Counted from the stretch's first letter, positions 22,401 to 35,479 are shown. The stretch is 64,000 nucleotides of DNA from Panulirus ornatus (GCF_036320965.1 NC_092248.1:24888002-24952001); one strand, 5' to 3'. The notes: generated by a model from the letters alone, not told the origin. A program made the numbers and translations.

Positions 22401-23024
22401 CAAAATCTTTTGTAACTTATCATATAAGTTGTTGCTATCTTGTAACTACTCACGTAATTTTTTTTTTTTTTTACAAAGAAGCAGTTCTTCATTTTGTTGT
22501 TCTACCATTTTGTTATTGTTTCCGAATGTGTACAACTTGCTTCAAGGAATAAAGAGAAAAATTCATCAGGATGTATTGTATTCTTCCATCTTGCAGGGAA
22601 TCAGACCAAACTCTGGAAATTTTGTCTTTATGCGGATTGAAAATCTATAAGAATGGGACAACTGTACATGAATATTGCTTGTGTCAGGAAGTTAAAATTT
22701 TTCAGCATAATATCTTGTATTTCCAAATCTTACTTAACTTTTATCTTGGTTTAAGATCATGAACGGCCTGAAATATATCTGTGGATGAGTTATTTTACCA
22801 TCAGTTCAGTAATACATATGCAGGAAACTTGATCTGGAGTGTAGCGGACTTAGACGTAGTGCTTCAGCCACGTAGTCTTCTGTCTCGTACATCTAACACT
22901 GAGGGTATACCATTGCCTGACCACAACTTCCATTACTTTGTGAACCTTCCTCTGTTAATGGTTTCCACTCGCATTCCATCGCCACAGCTCATAATCCAGA
23001 CACAGACAACATGAATCTATTCAC
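22401..23024. other. IR intron, unassigned
   Basis: The stretch contains a T12 run near 22460 and no recognised gene or repeat; it ends at the donor of the S1 exon 2. Short frames here have no family pattern. Confidence 0.4.
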
Positions 23025-23266
23025 CTGGAAACGGTCTGATGATTGCCATGTGCTGAGGTAAAAGTTTTGGTTTGAGGGAAAGTATGACGATGGTTGTGCG
23101 CAGGTAGATGGCTGAGAACTGCACGGCCTGCATCCGTGACGATGTGAGTGTGAGTAGTAGAGAGAAATCGGCTTGTTGATCCTGCAGAACGCTCACCGTC
23201 CCCGTCCAGCTGCCGTTTTCTATCTGCAACCCCCACTGCCGATCCCGTGGTTCCCACACCTGGTAC
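23025..23266 (-). CDS. Ionotropic receptor gene, ligand-binding S1 exon 2
   Basis: Fifth IR exon, 242 bp. It encodes the core of S1: YQVWEPRDRQWGLQIENGSW, TGTVSVLQDQQADFSLLLTL, TSSRMQAVQFS, and ends MAIIRPFPG just before TM1. The element E-P-x-D-x-Q-W-G-x-x-x-x-N-G-S-W-T-G is diagnostic of IRs. The Arg in TLTSSRMQAVQFS aligns with the glutamate-binding Arg of iGluRs (T-I-T-x-x-R-x-x-V-I-D-F-S), so it is retained here; many divergent IRs have lost it. Acceptor TTGACCACAG at 23267, donor TTCCAG/GTGAAT at 23024, phases 2 in and 1 out. Only 704 bp of microsatellite-rich intron separates it from the previous exon. This is the strongest protein match in the window. Confidence 0.95.
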
Positions 23267-23420
23267 CTGTGGTCAAGGACACACTCAGGCTGGAGGAGTT
23301 CCTGTGATGTGCTGAGGTTAGGGCAGGAGATGGAGCGTGTGAACATTGGCCACGTATCATTCATGTGGAATTATAAATTTGTTTTGTTTTTACAGAAGGA
23401 TTTTAGGTATACTCAGATGA

Positions 23421-23471
23421 TGACGTCACACCCGTCGCACATCCGGATCCTTTACTTATCTGATGACGTCA
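23421..23471. promoter_or_regulatory. Two CRE-like TGACGTCA palindromes
   Basis: Perfect TGACGTCA octamers at 23421-23428 and 23464-23471, each within GATGACGTCA, 43 bp apart, inside a short IR intron. This is the CREB/ATF consensus. The function here is untested; the pair may have arisen by local duplication. Confidence 0.35.
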
Positions 23472-23513
23472 TATGACACTTTACTCATGAACCAGCATTA
23501 CAGTAGTCTAGCG

Positions 23514-23518
<5 letters not shown>

Positions 23519-23575
<57 letters not shown>

Positions 23576-23593
23576 ATATGGACCTTCATGCTG

Positions 23594-23648
<55 letters not shown>

Positions 23649-23669
23649 TGTTTGTGTGTGTGTGTGTGC
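23519..23669. repeat. (AC)n / (GT)n inverted microsatellite pair
   Basis: (AC) at 23519-23573 and interrupted (GT) at 23594-23669, separated by CTCATATGGACCTTCATGCT. The two arms are reverse complements and can pair. Confidence 0.95.
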
Positions 23670-23862
23670 ATACATGAGAAGGGTTCATACATACATGGTT
23701 AGGAGACGGGGTAACACGAGTGTGAAACTCTTTCCCCGTAACACACAGTTATCACACTGGTGTACTGAGAGAAGAATAACATTTCAGTGTAAGAAAAAAC
23801 GTAACTTAAGACCAGAGCAATTTGAAATGCTCATCACTAGGAGGAAGGACATGAGATGTGTT

Positions 23863-23970
<108 letters not shown>

Positions 23971-24136
23971 GTGAAGTTGGCGTGGGCAGCGAAGGCCTTA
24001 AGCATCCTGACATCGAGGGAGTCCACAGGCGTCATGGTGGTCCCTGGTGACTGGCTGTCTCGCTGGAACCTCGAGATGTAGTTCGCATGGACAGCCATGA
24101 TCTTGAACCTATGGCCCATGAAGCTCTCCAGTTTCT
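23971..24136 (-). CDS. Ionotropic receptor gene, ligand-binding S1 exon 1
   Basis: Fourth IR exon, 166 bp, opening the ligand-binding domain: KLESFMGHRFKIMAVHANYI, then TPVDSLDVRMLKAFAAHANF. The G-H-x-F-K-x-M-A start of S1 and the S-L-D-x-R-M-L helix are typical of variant IRs. The acceptor is TATTTTTAG at 24137. The donor is TTCAC/GTGAGA at 23970. It starts with two bases completing Glu and ends with AC completing Thr, giving N-F-T-Y across the junction, a family-typical junction. The donor runs straight into a (GA)n tract of about 100 bp on the coding strand, so repeat length varies right beside the splice site. Confidence 0.93.
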
Positions 24137-24372
24137 CTAAAAATATAATGCCTTTGACTCAGTTTGATCTACAGTATTTCCTGTTAATGTTTGGATTATA
24201 CACAATGACATTTCTGAGTTGGACACAACAGCGTTTGAAGGAAATTATGATATGATTTTCTTGACGAATCCTGGAAAGGTTTCATCAGTAGAAATATCCT
24301 CACCGAATTTAAAATTCCAAGGTACTATCTGTTAAGTAGTGATAGCGGAAACAAAGTAGTCGAAGGAGATAA
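24137..24372. other. IR intron, unassigned
   Basis: Short unique-looking stretch between the S1 exon 1 acceptor and an old LINE fragment; nothing recognised. Confidence 0.4.
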
Positions 24373-25099
24373 AGTGAGTGGACTTGGCAGCGAATGGAAC
24401 TATGTAAGTATAAGTAAGCCGTAGGGTTGGGGAGAGAGCGAATGTTCTGTGAGCAATGAAGAATGTTTGGAAAAAGAGAACGTTAACTCAGAGAGCAAGA
24501 ATAGGTATACTTGAAGGATTAGCAGTTCTAGTAATATCATTTGGTTGTGAGGCATGGGCTAGAGATGGGATTGTGTTGAGGAGGATGGATGTGTTGAAAA
24601 TGAAATGTTTGAGGGCAATGAGCGGTGTGAGTTGGGTTGACCGAGTAATTAATGGAAAAGTATGAAAAATGTGTGCAATCAAAAAGACGGTGGTTGAAGG
24701 AACAGAGGAGGGTGTGTTGAACTGGTTTAAACATATGGATAAAACGAGTGAGGAAAGGTTGACAAAGAATATATATGTGTCAGATGTGGAGGGAACGAGG
24801 AGAAGTGGGAGGCTCAAGTGCGGATGGGAGGATGGAGTGGAAAAGATTTTGAGCAAACTGGGCCTGAACATGCAGTGGGTGAAAGGCATGCAAGGAATAG
24901 AGTATAATAGATCGATATGGTATACTGGATTCAACGAGCCGTCAACAGATTGAACCAGGGCATGCGAAACGCCCTGAATAAACAATATAAAAGTCTCTTA
25001 ACCAAGGATGTGGATAGGAGGATGTGGTTTCGGTACATTACCCATGATTACACATGTATGGACATGAAGGGATAAGACCTTCCTGGCGCTACCTCGCTG

Positions 25100-25102
<3 letters not shown>
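24373..25102 (+). mobile_element. RTE-like LINE copy L09, old divergent 3' fragment
   Basis: Plus-strand C-terminal region of the family with about 25-30 percent apparent residue change: GCEAWARDGIVLRRMDVLKM (24456-24665) and a second frame with SEERLTKNIYVSDVEGTRRS (24669-24953). The stop and long-form 3' UTR are recognisable up to GGCGCTACCTCGCTGAGG. The most diverged RTE-like copy here, so it shows the family has been active for a long time. Ends in (TA)n. Confidence 0.85.

Positions 25103-25177
<75 letters not shown>
25103..25177. repeat. (TA)n microsatellite between LINE tails
   Basis: About 37 TA units between the tail of L09 (plus) and the tail of L10 (minus). Confidence 0.95.
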
Positions 25178-25180
<3 letters not shown>

Positions 25181-25922
25181 TATTTTTTATTATACTTTGT
25201 CGCTGTCTCCCGCGTTTGCGAGGTAGCGCAAGGAAACAGACGAAAGAAATGGCCCAACCCCCCCCATACACATGTATATACATACGTCCCCACACGCAAA
25301 TATACATACCTACACAGCTTTCCATGGTTTACCCCAGACGTTTCACATGCCCTGCTTCAATCCACTGACAGCACGTCAACCCCGGTATACCACATCGCTC
25401 CAATTCACTCTATTCCTTGCCCTCCTTTCACCCTCCTGCACGTTCAGGCCCCGATCACACAAAATCTTTTTCACTCCATCTTTCCACCTCCAATTTGGTC
25501 TCCCACTTCTCCTCGTTCCCTCAACCTCCGACACATATATCCTCTTGGTCAATCTTTCCTCACTCATTCTCTTCATGTGCCCAAACCATTTCAAAACATC
25601 CTCTTCTGCTCTCTCAACCACGATCTTTTTATTTCCACACATCTCTCTTACCCTTACGTTACTTACTCGATCAAACCACCTCACACCACACATTGTCCTC
25701 AAACATCTCATTTCAAGCACATCCATCCTCCTGCGCACAACTCTATCCATAGCCCACGCCTCGCAACCATACAACATTGTTGGAACCACTATTCCTTCAA
25801 ACATACCCATTTTTGCTTTCCGAGATAATGTTCTCGACTTCCACACATTCTTCAAGGCTCCCAGGATTTTCGCCCCCTCCCCCACCCTATGATACACTTC
25901 CGTTTCCATGGTTCCATCCGCT
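25178..25922 (-). mobile_element. RTE-like LINE copy L10, 3' fragment
   Basis: Tail, short-form 3' UTR and C-terminal coding (sense open from about 25920 to a stop at 25378-25376). It stops at CCATCCGCTG, where L11 begins in the other direction with TAGGTTTGCGGTAGAGG; the frame that crosses the joint is not biological. Confidence 0.92.
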
Positions 25923-27025
25923 GTAGGTTTGCGGTAGAGGTGTGTGATGTCTCCATGGTTGTTTAATTTGTTTATGGATAGGGTTGTTAGGGAGGTGAAT
26001 GCAACAGTTTTGGAAAGAGGGGCAAGTATGAAGTCTGTTGTGGATGAGAGCTTGGGAAGTGAGTCAGTTGTTCGCTGATGATACAGCGCTGGTGGCTGAT
26101 TCATGTGAGAAACTGCAGAAGCTGGTGACTGAGTTTGGTAAAGTATGTGAAAGAAGAAAGTTAAGAGTAAATGTGAATAAGAGCAAGGTTATTAGGTACA
26201 GTAGTGTTGAGGGTCAAGTCATTTGGGAGGTAAGTTTGAATGGAGAAAAACTGGAGAAAGTAAAGTGTTTTAGATATCTGGGAGTGGATCTGGCAGCGGA
26301 TGGAACCATGGAAGCGGAAGTGGATCATAGGGTGGGGGAGGAGGCGAAAATCCTGGGAGCCTTGAAGAATGTGTGTAAGTCGAGAACATTATCTCGGAAA
26401 GCAAAAATGGGTATGTTTGAAGGAATAGTGGTTCTAACAATGTTGTATTGCTGCGAGGCGTGGGCTATGGATACAGTTGTGCGCAGGAGGATGGATGTGC
26501 TTGAAATGAGATGTCTGAGGACAATGTGTGGTGTGAGGTGGTTTGATCGAGTAAGTAACGTAAGGGTAAGAGAGATGTGTGGAAATAAAAAGAGTGTGGT
26601 TGAGAGAGCAGAAGAGGGTGTTTTGAAATGGTTTGGGCACATGGAGAGAATGAGTGAGGAAAGATTGACCAAGAGGATATATGTGTCGGAGGTAGAGGGA
26701 ACGAGGAGAAGTGGGAGACCAAATTGGAGATGGAAAGAAGGAGTGAAAAAGATTTTGTGTGATCGGGGCCTGAACATGCAGGAGGGTGAAAGGAGGGCAA
26801 GGAATAGAGTGAATTGGATCGATGTGGTATTCCGGGTTGACGTTCTGTCAGTGGATTGAATCAGGGCATGTGAAGCGTCTGGGGTAAACCATGGAAAGCT
26901 GTGTAGGTATGTATATTTGCGTGTGTGGACGTATGTATATAAATGTGTATGGGGTTGGGTTGAGCCATTATTTCGTCTGTTTCCTTGCGCTACCTCGCAA
27001 ACGCGGGAGACAGCGACAAAGCAAA
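25923..27025 (+). mobile_element. RTE-like LINE copy L11, RT motif B to tail
   Basis: Starts at motif B (family GLRQGC, here with a stop CGGTAG), short loss before FADD ([12 protein letters not shown], open 26038-26859) and continues through the C-terminal region, with the stop replaced by a one-base change near 26835. Short-form 3' UTR and GACAGCGACAAAGCAAAA tail. Confidence 0.92.
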
Positions 27026-27026
27026 A

Positions 27027-27060
<34 letters not shown>

Positions 27061-27066
27061 TTTTTT
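27026..27066. repeat. Short (TA)n plus T-run between LINE tails
   Basis: Nine TA units followed by a 24-base T-run: the tail of L11 meets the tail of L12. Confidence 0.92.
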
Positions 27067-27309
27067 ATACTTTGTCGCTGTCTCCCGCATTTGCGAGGTA
27101 GCGCAAGGAAACAGACGAAAGAAATGGCCCAACCCCCCCCCCCCCCATACACATGTACATACACACGTCCACACACGCAAATATACATACCTACACAGCT
27201 TTCCATGGTTTACCCCAGATGCTTCACATGCCCTGATTCAATCCACTGACACAACGTCAACCCGGAATACCACATCGATCCAATTCACTCTATTCCTTGC
27301 CCTCCTTTC

Positions 27310-27313
<4 letters not shown>
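27067..27313 (-). mobile_element. RTE-like LINE copy L12, tail only
   Basis: Reverse-strand 3' UTR and the last residues only (CCCTCCTTTCACCCT), broken by (TA)n at 27314. With L11 it forms an inverted repeat of about 250 bp. Confidence 0.9.

Positions 27314-27396
<83 letters not shown>
27314..27396. repeat. (TA)n microsatellite
   Basis: About 41 TA units joining the truncated L12 to the RT of L13. Confidence 0.95.
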
Positions 27397-27401
<5 letters not shown>

Positions 27402-28357
27402 AGTATTCCTGGTAAATTATATGGGAGGATATTGATTGAGAGGGTGAAGGCATGTACAGAGCATCAGATTGGGGAAGAGCAGTGTGGTTTCAGAAGTGGT
27501 AGAGGATGTGTGGATCAGGTGTTTGCTTTGAAGAATGTATGTGAGAAATACTTAGAAAAGCAAATGCATTTGTATGTAGCATTTATGGATCTGGAGAAGG
27601 CATATGATAGAGTTGATAGAGATGCTCTGTGGAAGGTATTAAGAATATATGGTGTGGGAGGTAAGTTGTTAGAAGCAGTGAAAAGTTTTTATCGAGGATG
27701 TAAGGCATGTGTACGTGTAGGAAGAGAGGAAAGTGATTGGTACTCAGTGAATGTAGGTTTGCGGCAGGGGTGTGTGATGCCTCTATGGTTGTTTAATTTG
27801 TTTATTGATGGGGTTGTTAGGGAGGTAAATGCAAGAGTTTTGGAAAGAGGGGCAAGTATGAAGTCTGTTGGGGATGAGAGACCTTGGGAAGTGAGACAGT
27901 TGTTGTTCGCTGATGATACAGCGCTGGTGGCTGATTCATGTGAGAAACTGCAGAAGCTGGTGACTGAGTTTGGTAAAGTGTGTGAAAGAAGAGAGTTAAG
28001 GGTAAATGTGAATAAGAGCAAGGTTATTAGGTACAGTAGTGTTGAGGGTCAAGTCAATTGGGAGGTGAGTTTGAATGGAGAAAAATTGGAGGAAGTGAAG
28101 TGTTTTAGATATCTGGGAGTGGATCTGGCAGCGGATGGAACCATGGAAGCGGAAGTGGATCATAGGGTGGGGGAGGGGGCGAAAATTCTGGGAGCCTTGA
28201 AGAATGTGTGGAAGTCGAGAACATTATCTCGGAAAGAATAAATGGGTATGTTTGAAGGAATAGTGGTTCCAAAAATGTTGTATGGTTGCGAGGCGTGGGC
28301 TATGGATAGAGTTGTGAGCAGGAGGATGGATGTGCTGGAAATGAGATGTTTGAGGAC
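27397..28357 (+). mobile_element. RTE-like LINE copy L13, RT core
   Basis: Open sense frame to a stop at 28239-28241 from [20 protein letters not shown] through motif [12 protein letters not shown], motif [27 protein letters not shown] and the start of the C-terminal region. A stop (GGAAAGAATAAATGG) and a lost base follow. It ends mid-gene at TTTGAGGACA, where L14 starts on the other strand only about 53 bp away from its own matching position, making a near-perfect fold-back. Confidence 0.92.
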
Positions 28358-31112
28358 ATAGCCCACGCCTCGCAACCATATAACATTGTTGGAACCACTA
28401 TTCCTTCAAACATACCCATTTTTGCTTTCCGAGAAAATGTTCTCGACTTCCACATATTCTTCAAGGCTCCCAGAATTTTCGCCCCCTCCCCCACCCTATG
28501 ATCCACTTCCGCTTCCATGGTTCCATCCGCTGCCAGATCCACTCCCAGATATCTAAAACAATTCACTTCCTCCAGTTTTTCTCCATTCAAACTCACCTCC
28601 CAATTGACTTGACCCTCAACCCTACTGTACCTAATAACCTTGCTCTTATTCACATTTACTCTTAACTTTCTTCTTTCACACACTTTACCAAACTCAGTCA
28701 CCAGCTTCTGCAGTTTCTCACATGAATCAGCACCAGCGCTGTATCATCAGCGAACAACAACTGACTCACTTCCCAAGCTCTCTCATCCCCAAGAGACTTC
28801 ATACTTGCCCCTCTTTCCAAAACTCTTGCATTCACCTCCCAAACAACCCCATCCATAAACAAATTAAACAACCATGGAGACATCACACACCCCTGCCGCA
28901 AACCTACATTCACTGAGAACCAATCACTTTCCTCTCTTCCTACACGTACACATGCCTTACATCCTCGATAAAAACTTTTCACTGCTTCTAACAACTTGCC
29001 TCCTACACCATATATTCTTAATACCTTCCACAGAGCATCTCTATCAACTCTATCATATGCCTTCTCCAGATCCATAAATGCTACATACAAATCCATTTGC
29101 TTTTCTAAGTATTTCTCACATACATTCTTCAATGCAAACACCTGATCCACACATCCTCTACCACTTCTGAAACCACACTGCTCTTCCCCAATCTGATGCT
29201 CTGTACATGCCTTCACCCTATCAATCAATACCCTCCCATATAATTTACCAGGAATACTCAACAAACTTATACCTCTGTAATTTGAGCACTCACTCTTATC
29301 CCCTTTGCCTTTGTACAATGGCACTATGCACGCATTCCGCCAATCCTAAGGCACCTCACCGTGAGTCATACATACATTAAATAACCTTACCAACCAGTCA
29401 ACAATACAGTCACCCCCTTTTTTAATAAATTCCACTGCAATACCATCCAAACCTGCTGCCTTGCCGGCTTTCATCTTCCGCAAAGCTTTTACTACCTCTT
29501 CTCTGTTTACCAAATCATTTTTCCTAACCCTCTCACTTTGCACACCACCTCGACCAAAACACCCTATATCTGCCACTCTATCATCAAAAACATTCAACAA
29601 ACCTTCAAAATACTTACTCCATCTCCTTCTCACATCACCACTACTTGTTATCACCTCCCCATTTGCGCCCTTCACTGAAGTTCCCATTTGCTCCCTTGTC
29701 TTACGCACTTTATTTACCTCCTTCCAGAACATCTTTTTATTCTCCCTAAAATTTAATGATACTCTCTCACCCCAACTCTTATTTGCCCTTTTTTCACCTC
29801 TTGCACCTTTCTCTTGACCTCCTGTCTCTTTCTTTTATACGTCTCCCACTCAATTTCATTTTTTCCCTGCAAAAATCGTCCAAATGCCTCTCTCTTCTCT
29901 TTCACGAATACTCTTACTTCTTCATCCCACCACTCACTACCCATTCTAATCAACCCACCTCCCACTCTTCTCATGCCACAAGCATCTTTTGCGCAATCCA
30001 TCACTGATTCCCTAAATACATCCCATTCCTCCCCCACTCCCCTTACTTCCATTGTTCTCACCTTTTCCATTCTGTACTCAGTCTCTCCTGGTACTTCCTC
30101 ACACAAGTCTCCTTCCCAAGCTCACTTACTCTCACCACCCTCTTCACCCCAACATTCACTCTTTTTTTTCTGAAAACCCCTACAAATCTTCACCTTAGCC
30201 TCCACAAGATAATGATCAGACATCCTTCCAGTTGCACCTCTCAGCACATTAACATCCAAAAGTGTCTCTTTCGCGCGCCTGTCAATTAACAAGTAATCCA
30301 ATAACGCTCTCTGGCCACCTCTCCTACTTACATAAGTATACTTATGTATATCTCGCTTTTTAAACCAGGTATTCCCAATCATCAGTCCTTTTTCAGCACA
30401 TAAATCTACAAGCTCTTTACCATTTCCATTTACAACACTGAACACCCCATGTATACCAATTATTCCCTCAACTGCCACATTACTCACCTTTGCATTCAAA
30501 TCACCCATCACTATAACCCGGTCTCGTGCATCAAAACCACTAACACACTCATTCAGCTGCTCCCAAAACACTTGCCTCTCATGATCTTTCTTCTCATGCC
30601 CAGGTGCATATGCACCAATAATCACCCATCTCTCTCCATCAACTTTCAGTTTTACCCATATTAATCGAGAATTTACTTTCTTACATTCTATCACATACTC
30701 CCACAACTCCTGTTTCAGGAGTACTGCTACTCCTTCCCTTGCTCTTGTCCTCTCACTAACCCCTGACTTTACTCCCAAGACATTCCCAAACAACTCTTCC
30801 CCTTCACCCTTGAGCTTCGTTTCACTCAGAGCCAAAACATCTAGGTTCCTTTCCTCAAACATACTACCTATCTCTCCTTTTTTCACATCTTGGTTACATC
30901 CACACACATTTAGGCACCCCAATCTGAGCCTTCGAGGAGTATGAGCACTCCCCGCGTGACTCCTTCTTCTGTTTCCCATTTTAGAAAGTTAAAAAAAAAA
31001 AATCCAAGGAGTGGAGGATTTCTGGCCCCCCGCTCTCGTCCCCTCTAGTCGCTTTCTACAACACGCGAGGAATGCGTGGGAAGTATTCTTTCACCCCTAT
31101 CCCCAGGGATAA
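28358..31112 (-). mobile_element. RTE-like LINE copy L14 with complete 5' end
   Basis: 5' UTR from 31112 (TTATCCCTGGGGATAGGGGT) to 30980. The ORF starts ATG at 30979-30977: a basic N-terminus, then RLGCLNVCG, LDVLALSETKL (catalytic Glu), VIIGAYAPG, IVMGDLNAKV, RALLDYLLIDRR and MSDHYLVEAKV complete the apurinic endonuclease. The frame shifts at about 30120 and continues in pieces 30106-29753 (linker), 29732-29346 (RT start), 29324-28698 (motifs [10 protein letters not shown]) and 28701-28300 (C-term). It is 3' truncated by the fold-back with L13. This copy sets the true start of the protein, about 1000 residues in all. Confidence 0.94.
30980..31112 (-). promoter_or_regulatory. LINE 5' UTR of L14
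   Basis: The 133 bp between the element start and ATG. It holds TTATCCCTGGGGATAGGGGT, CTTCCCACGCATTCC, a C/G-rich block ending GAAATCCTCC and an oligo-T. It has the same head as L08 and the two short elements at 61.8-62.3 kb. Confidence 0.6.
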
Positions 31113-31194
31113 TATACATATATATATATACACACATACACACACGTACACACACACACGCACATATACACACACACACACACATACATATATA
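31113..31194. repeat. Mixed (TA)/(CA) microsatellite at a LINE 5' end
   Basis: Impure TA and CA/CG dinucleotide tract beginning exactly at the 5' end of L14. Confidence 0.9.
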
Positions 31195-32078
<884 letters not shown>

Positions 32079-34735
32079 TCGAAACACCCTTCTTCTGATT
32101 TCTCAACCACACTCTGTTTATTACCACATATCTCTCTTACCCTTCCATTACTTACTCGTTCAAACCACCTCACGCAACACACTCTCCTCAAACATCTAAT
32201 TTCCAATACATCCACACTCGTCCGCACAACACTACCTATAGCCCACGCCTCGCAACCGTATAACATTGGTGGAACTACTGTTCCTTCAAACATACCCATT
32301 TTTGTTTTCCGAGATAATGTTCTTGCCTTCCACACATTCTTCAACGCTCCCAGAACCGACACCACCTCCTCTACCCTGTGACTCACTTCCGCTTCCATGG
32401 TTCCATCCGCTGTTAAATCCACCCCATGATATCAAAAACACAGTTTTTCTCCATTCAATCTTACCTCACAGTTGACTTGTCCCTCTGCCGTACTGTACCG
32501 AATAACCTTGGCATTACTCATATTTACTTGCAGCGTTATCTTTCATAAACTTTACCAACTCTGTTGCCAACCTCTGCAGTTTCTCACCCGAATCAGACAC
32601 CAGCGCTGTATCATCAACGAACAACAACTGACTCACTTCCCAATTCCTCTCATCCACAACAGACTGCATACTTGCCCCTCTCTCCAAAACTCTTGCATTC
32701 ACCTCCCAAACAATCCTATCCATAAACCAATCACTTTCCTTTCTTCCTACTTGTACACATGCATTACATCTTCGATAGAAACTTTTCACTACTTCTAGGA
32801 ACTTTCCACCCACACCATATAATCTTAATATCCTCCACAGAGCATCTCTATCAACTTTATCATATGCCTTCTCCAGGTCCATTAATGCTCCATACAAATG
32901 CATTTGGTCTTCTAAGTATTTTCACATACATTCTTCAAAGCAAACACCTGATCCACACGTCCTCTACCACATCTGAAACCACACTTCTCTTCCCAAATCT
33001 GATGATCTGTACATGCCTTCACCCTCTCAATCACTAATCTACCATATTATCTAAATCTGTAATTTGAACACTCACCTTTATCCCCTTTCCTTTTGTACAA
33101 TGGCACTATGCATTCTTCAGCTAATCATCAGATACTTCACCATGAGCCGTACATACACTGAATATCGTCACCAACCAGTCAACAACACAGTCTCCTCCAT
33201 TCTTGATGAATTCCACTACAATACCATCCAAACCCACCGCTTTGCCAGCTTTAATCTTCCGCAAAGCTTTCACTGTCTATTATCTCTTTACCAAACCATT
33301 CTCCTTGACCCTCACTTCGTCCACCAGCTCGCTAAAACACTCTATATTTGCCACTCTATCACCAAACACATTTAACAAACCTTCAAAATACTCACTCCAC
33401 CTCCTTCTCACTTCACCACTATTTGTTATTACCTCCCCATTAGCCCCCTTCACTGATGTTCCATTTGTTCTCTTGTCTTACGCACGTTATTTTCCTTAAT
33501 CCATAACATCTTTTTATTCTCCCTAAAATCTAATGATACTCTCTCACCCCAACTCACATTTGCCCTCTTTTTCACCTCTTGCACCTTTCTCTCGCCCTCC
33601 TGCCTGGTTCTTTTATATATCTCCCAGTCATTGTCACTAATTCCTTGTAAAAATTGAACAAACTCCTCTCTCTTCTCTTTCACTATCAATATATTATCTT
33701 CATCCCACCACTCACTATCCTTTCTAATATGTCCACCTTCCACGTTTCTCATGCCACAAGCATCACTGGTGCAAGCCATCACAGCTTTCCTAAATACATC
33801 CCGTTCCTCCCCACTCCCTTTACGTCTTTAACTCTCACGTATTCCATTCTACACTCAATCCCTCTGGTATTTCCTCACATCGGTCTCTTTTCCAAGCTCA
33901 CTTACTCTCACCATCCTCTTCACCCACCATTCTCTCTCCTTTTCTGGAAACCCCTGCAAATCTTCACCTTTGCTCCACAAGATGATGATCAGACATATGT
34001 CTAGTTGCTCCTCTCAACACATTAACATCCAAAAATCTCCCTTTCACACGCCTATCGATTAACACATAATTCAATAACGCTCTCTTCCCATCCCTCATAC
34101 TTACATACGTATACCTATGTATATCTCTGATTTCAAACCAGATATTCCCAATCACCTGTCCTTTTTCAGCACACAAATCTACAAGCTCTTCACCATTTTC
34201 AACACTGAACACCCCATGTACACCAATTAGACCATCAACTGCCACATTACTCACCTTTATATTGAAATCACCCATCGGCATAACCTGGTCTCGTGCATCA
34301 AACCTGTCAACACACTCAGTTGCCTCTCATGATATTTCTTCTCATGACCAAGTGCATAGGCACCAATAATGACCAATCTCTTTCCATCCATTTTCAGTCT
34401 TAATCATATCAATCTAGAGTTTACTTTCTTACAGTCTGTCACATACTCCCACAACTCTTGTTTCTAGAGTAGTGCTACTCTATCCTATGCTCTTGTCCTC
34501 TCACCAACCCGTGAATTTCCTCCCAGGACATTCCCAAACAACTCTTCATCTATACCTTTGAGCTTCGTTTTACTCAGAGGCAAAACATTCTGGTTCCTTT
34601 CCTTAAATATACTACCTATCTCTCCTATTTTCTCATCTTTGTTACATCAACACACATTCTTATAGCCCAATCTGAGCCTTCGAGGAGGATTAGCATTCCC
34701 CGCATGACTACTTCTGTTTCTCCATTTAGAAACTT
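32079..34735 (-). mobile_element. RTE-like LINE copy L15, long but old
   Basis: C-terminal region to N-terminus on the minus strand with many substitutions and stops: C-term at 32420-32080 ([20 protein letters not shown]), RT pieces near 32903-32514 (motif A variant LEKAYDKVDRDALW, VDDTALVSD instead of FADD), linker 33782-33450, endonuclease 34281-33964 (MGDFNIKV, LLNYVLIDRR, MSDHHLVE). N-terminal sequence runs to about 34735, without the 5' UTR. The 3' UTR is replaced by (TA)n. Confidence 0.9.
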
Positions 34736-35473
34736 AATTTTGTTATCATAATCAGTCGGTATCTCCCATGCCAGCAAGGTAACGCAAGGAAACAGACAAA
34801 AGAATGGCCCAACCCACCCATATACACATGTATATACATAAATGCCCACACACGCACATGCACATACATATACAATTCAACGTATACTTACATATACATA
34901 CACAGACATATACATATATAAATATGTACATATTCATACTTGTTGCCTTCATTCAATCTTGTCGCCAACCCGCCACAAATAAAATGGCATCCCCTCCCCC
35001 ATCACTGTTAGGAAAAGACAACAATGGCCACATTCGTTCACACTCAGTCTCTAGCGGTCATGTGTAATGCACCTAAACTACAGCTCTCTTTCCACATCCA
35101 GGCCCAACAAAACTTTCCACGGTTTACCCTAGACGCTTCACATGCCCTGATTCAAGCCATTAACAACACGTCTACCCTGTTTACCACATCTTTCTAATTT
35201 ACTTTAATCCTTTCACGCCTTTCAACCTCCTATATGTTTTGGCCCCGATTGGTCAATAACCTTTTCACTCCACTCTTCCAACTCTAATTTGATCTCCACC
35301 TCTGACACATGTATCCTCTTTTTCATTCTATCCTCACTCATTCTCTCCATGTGACCAAACCATTTCAAAGCACCCTCTTCTGCTCTCTCAACCTCTTTTT
35401 ATTACCACACAACCCATTCCATTTCACCTTTTGCCATTCTACAGTGAATATCTCCTGGTACTTCCTCACACAA
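34736..35473 (-). mobile_element. RTE-like LINE copy L16, tail plus internal deletion
   Basis: Long-form 3' UTR (34736-35110), C-terminal coding decayed to about 35410, then a jump from the CGNKK region straight to the linker (GAAGTACCAGGAGATATTCA, family KYQERL), so the RT has been deleted. It ends in a (GT)n array. Its tail abuts the 5' side of L15 head to tail. Confidence 0.82.
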
Positions 35474-35479
35474 GTGTGT

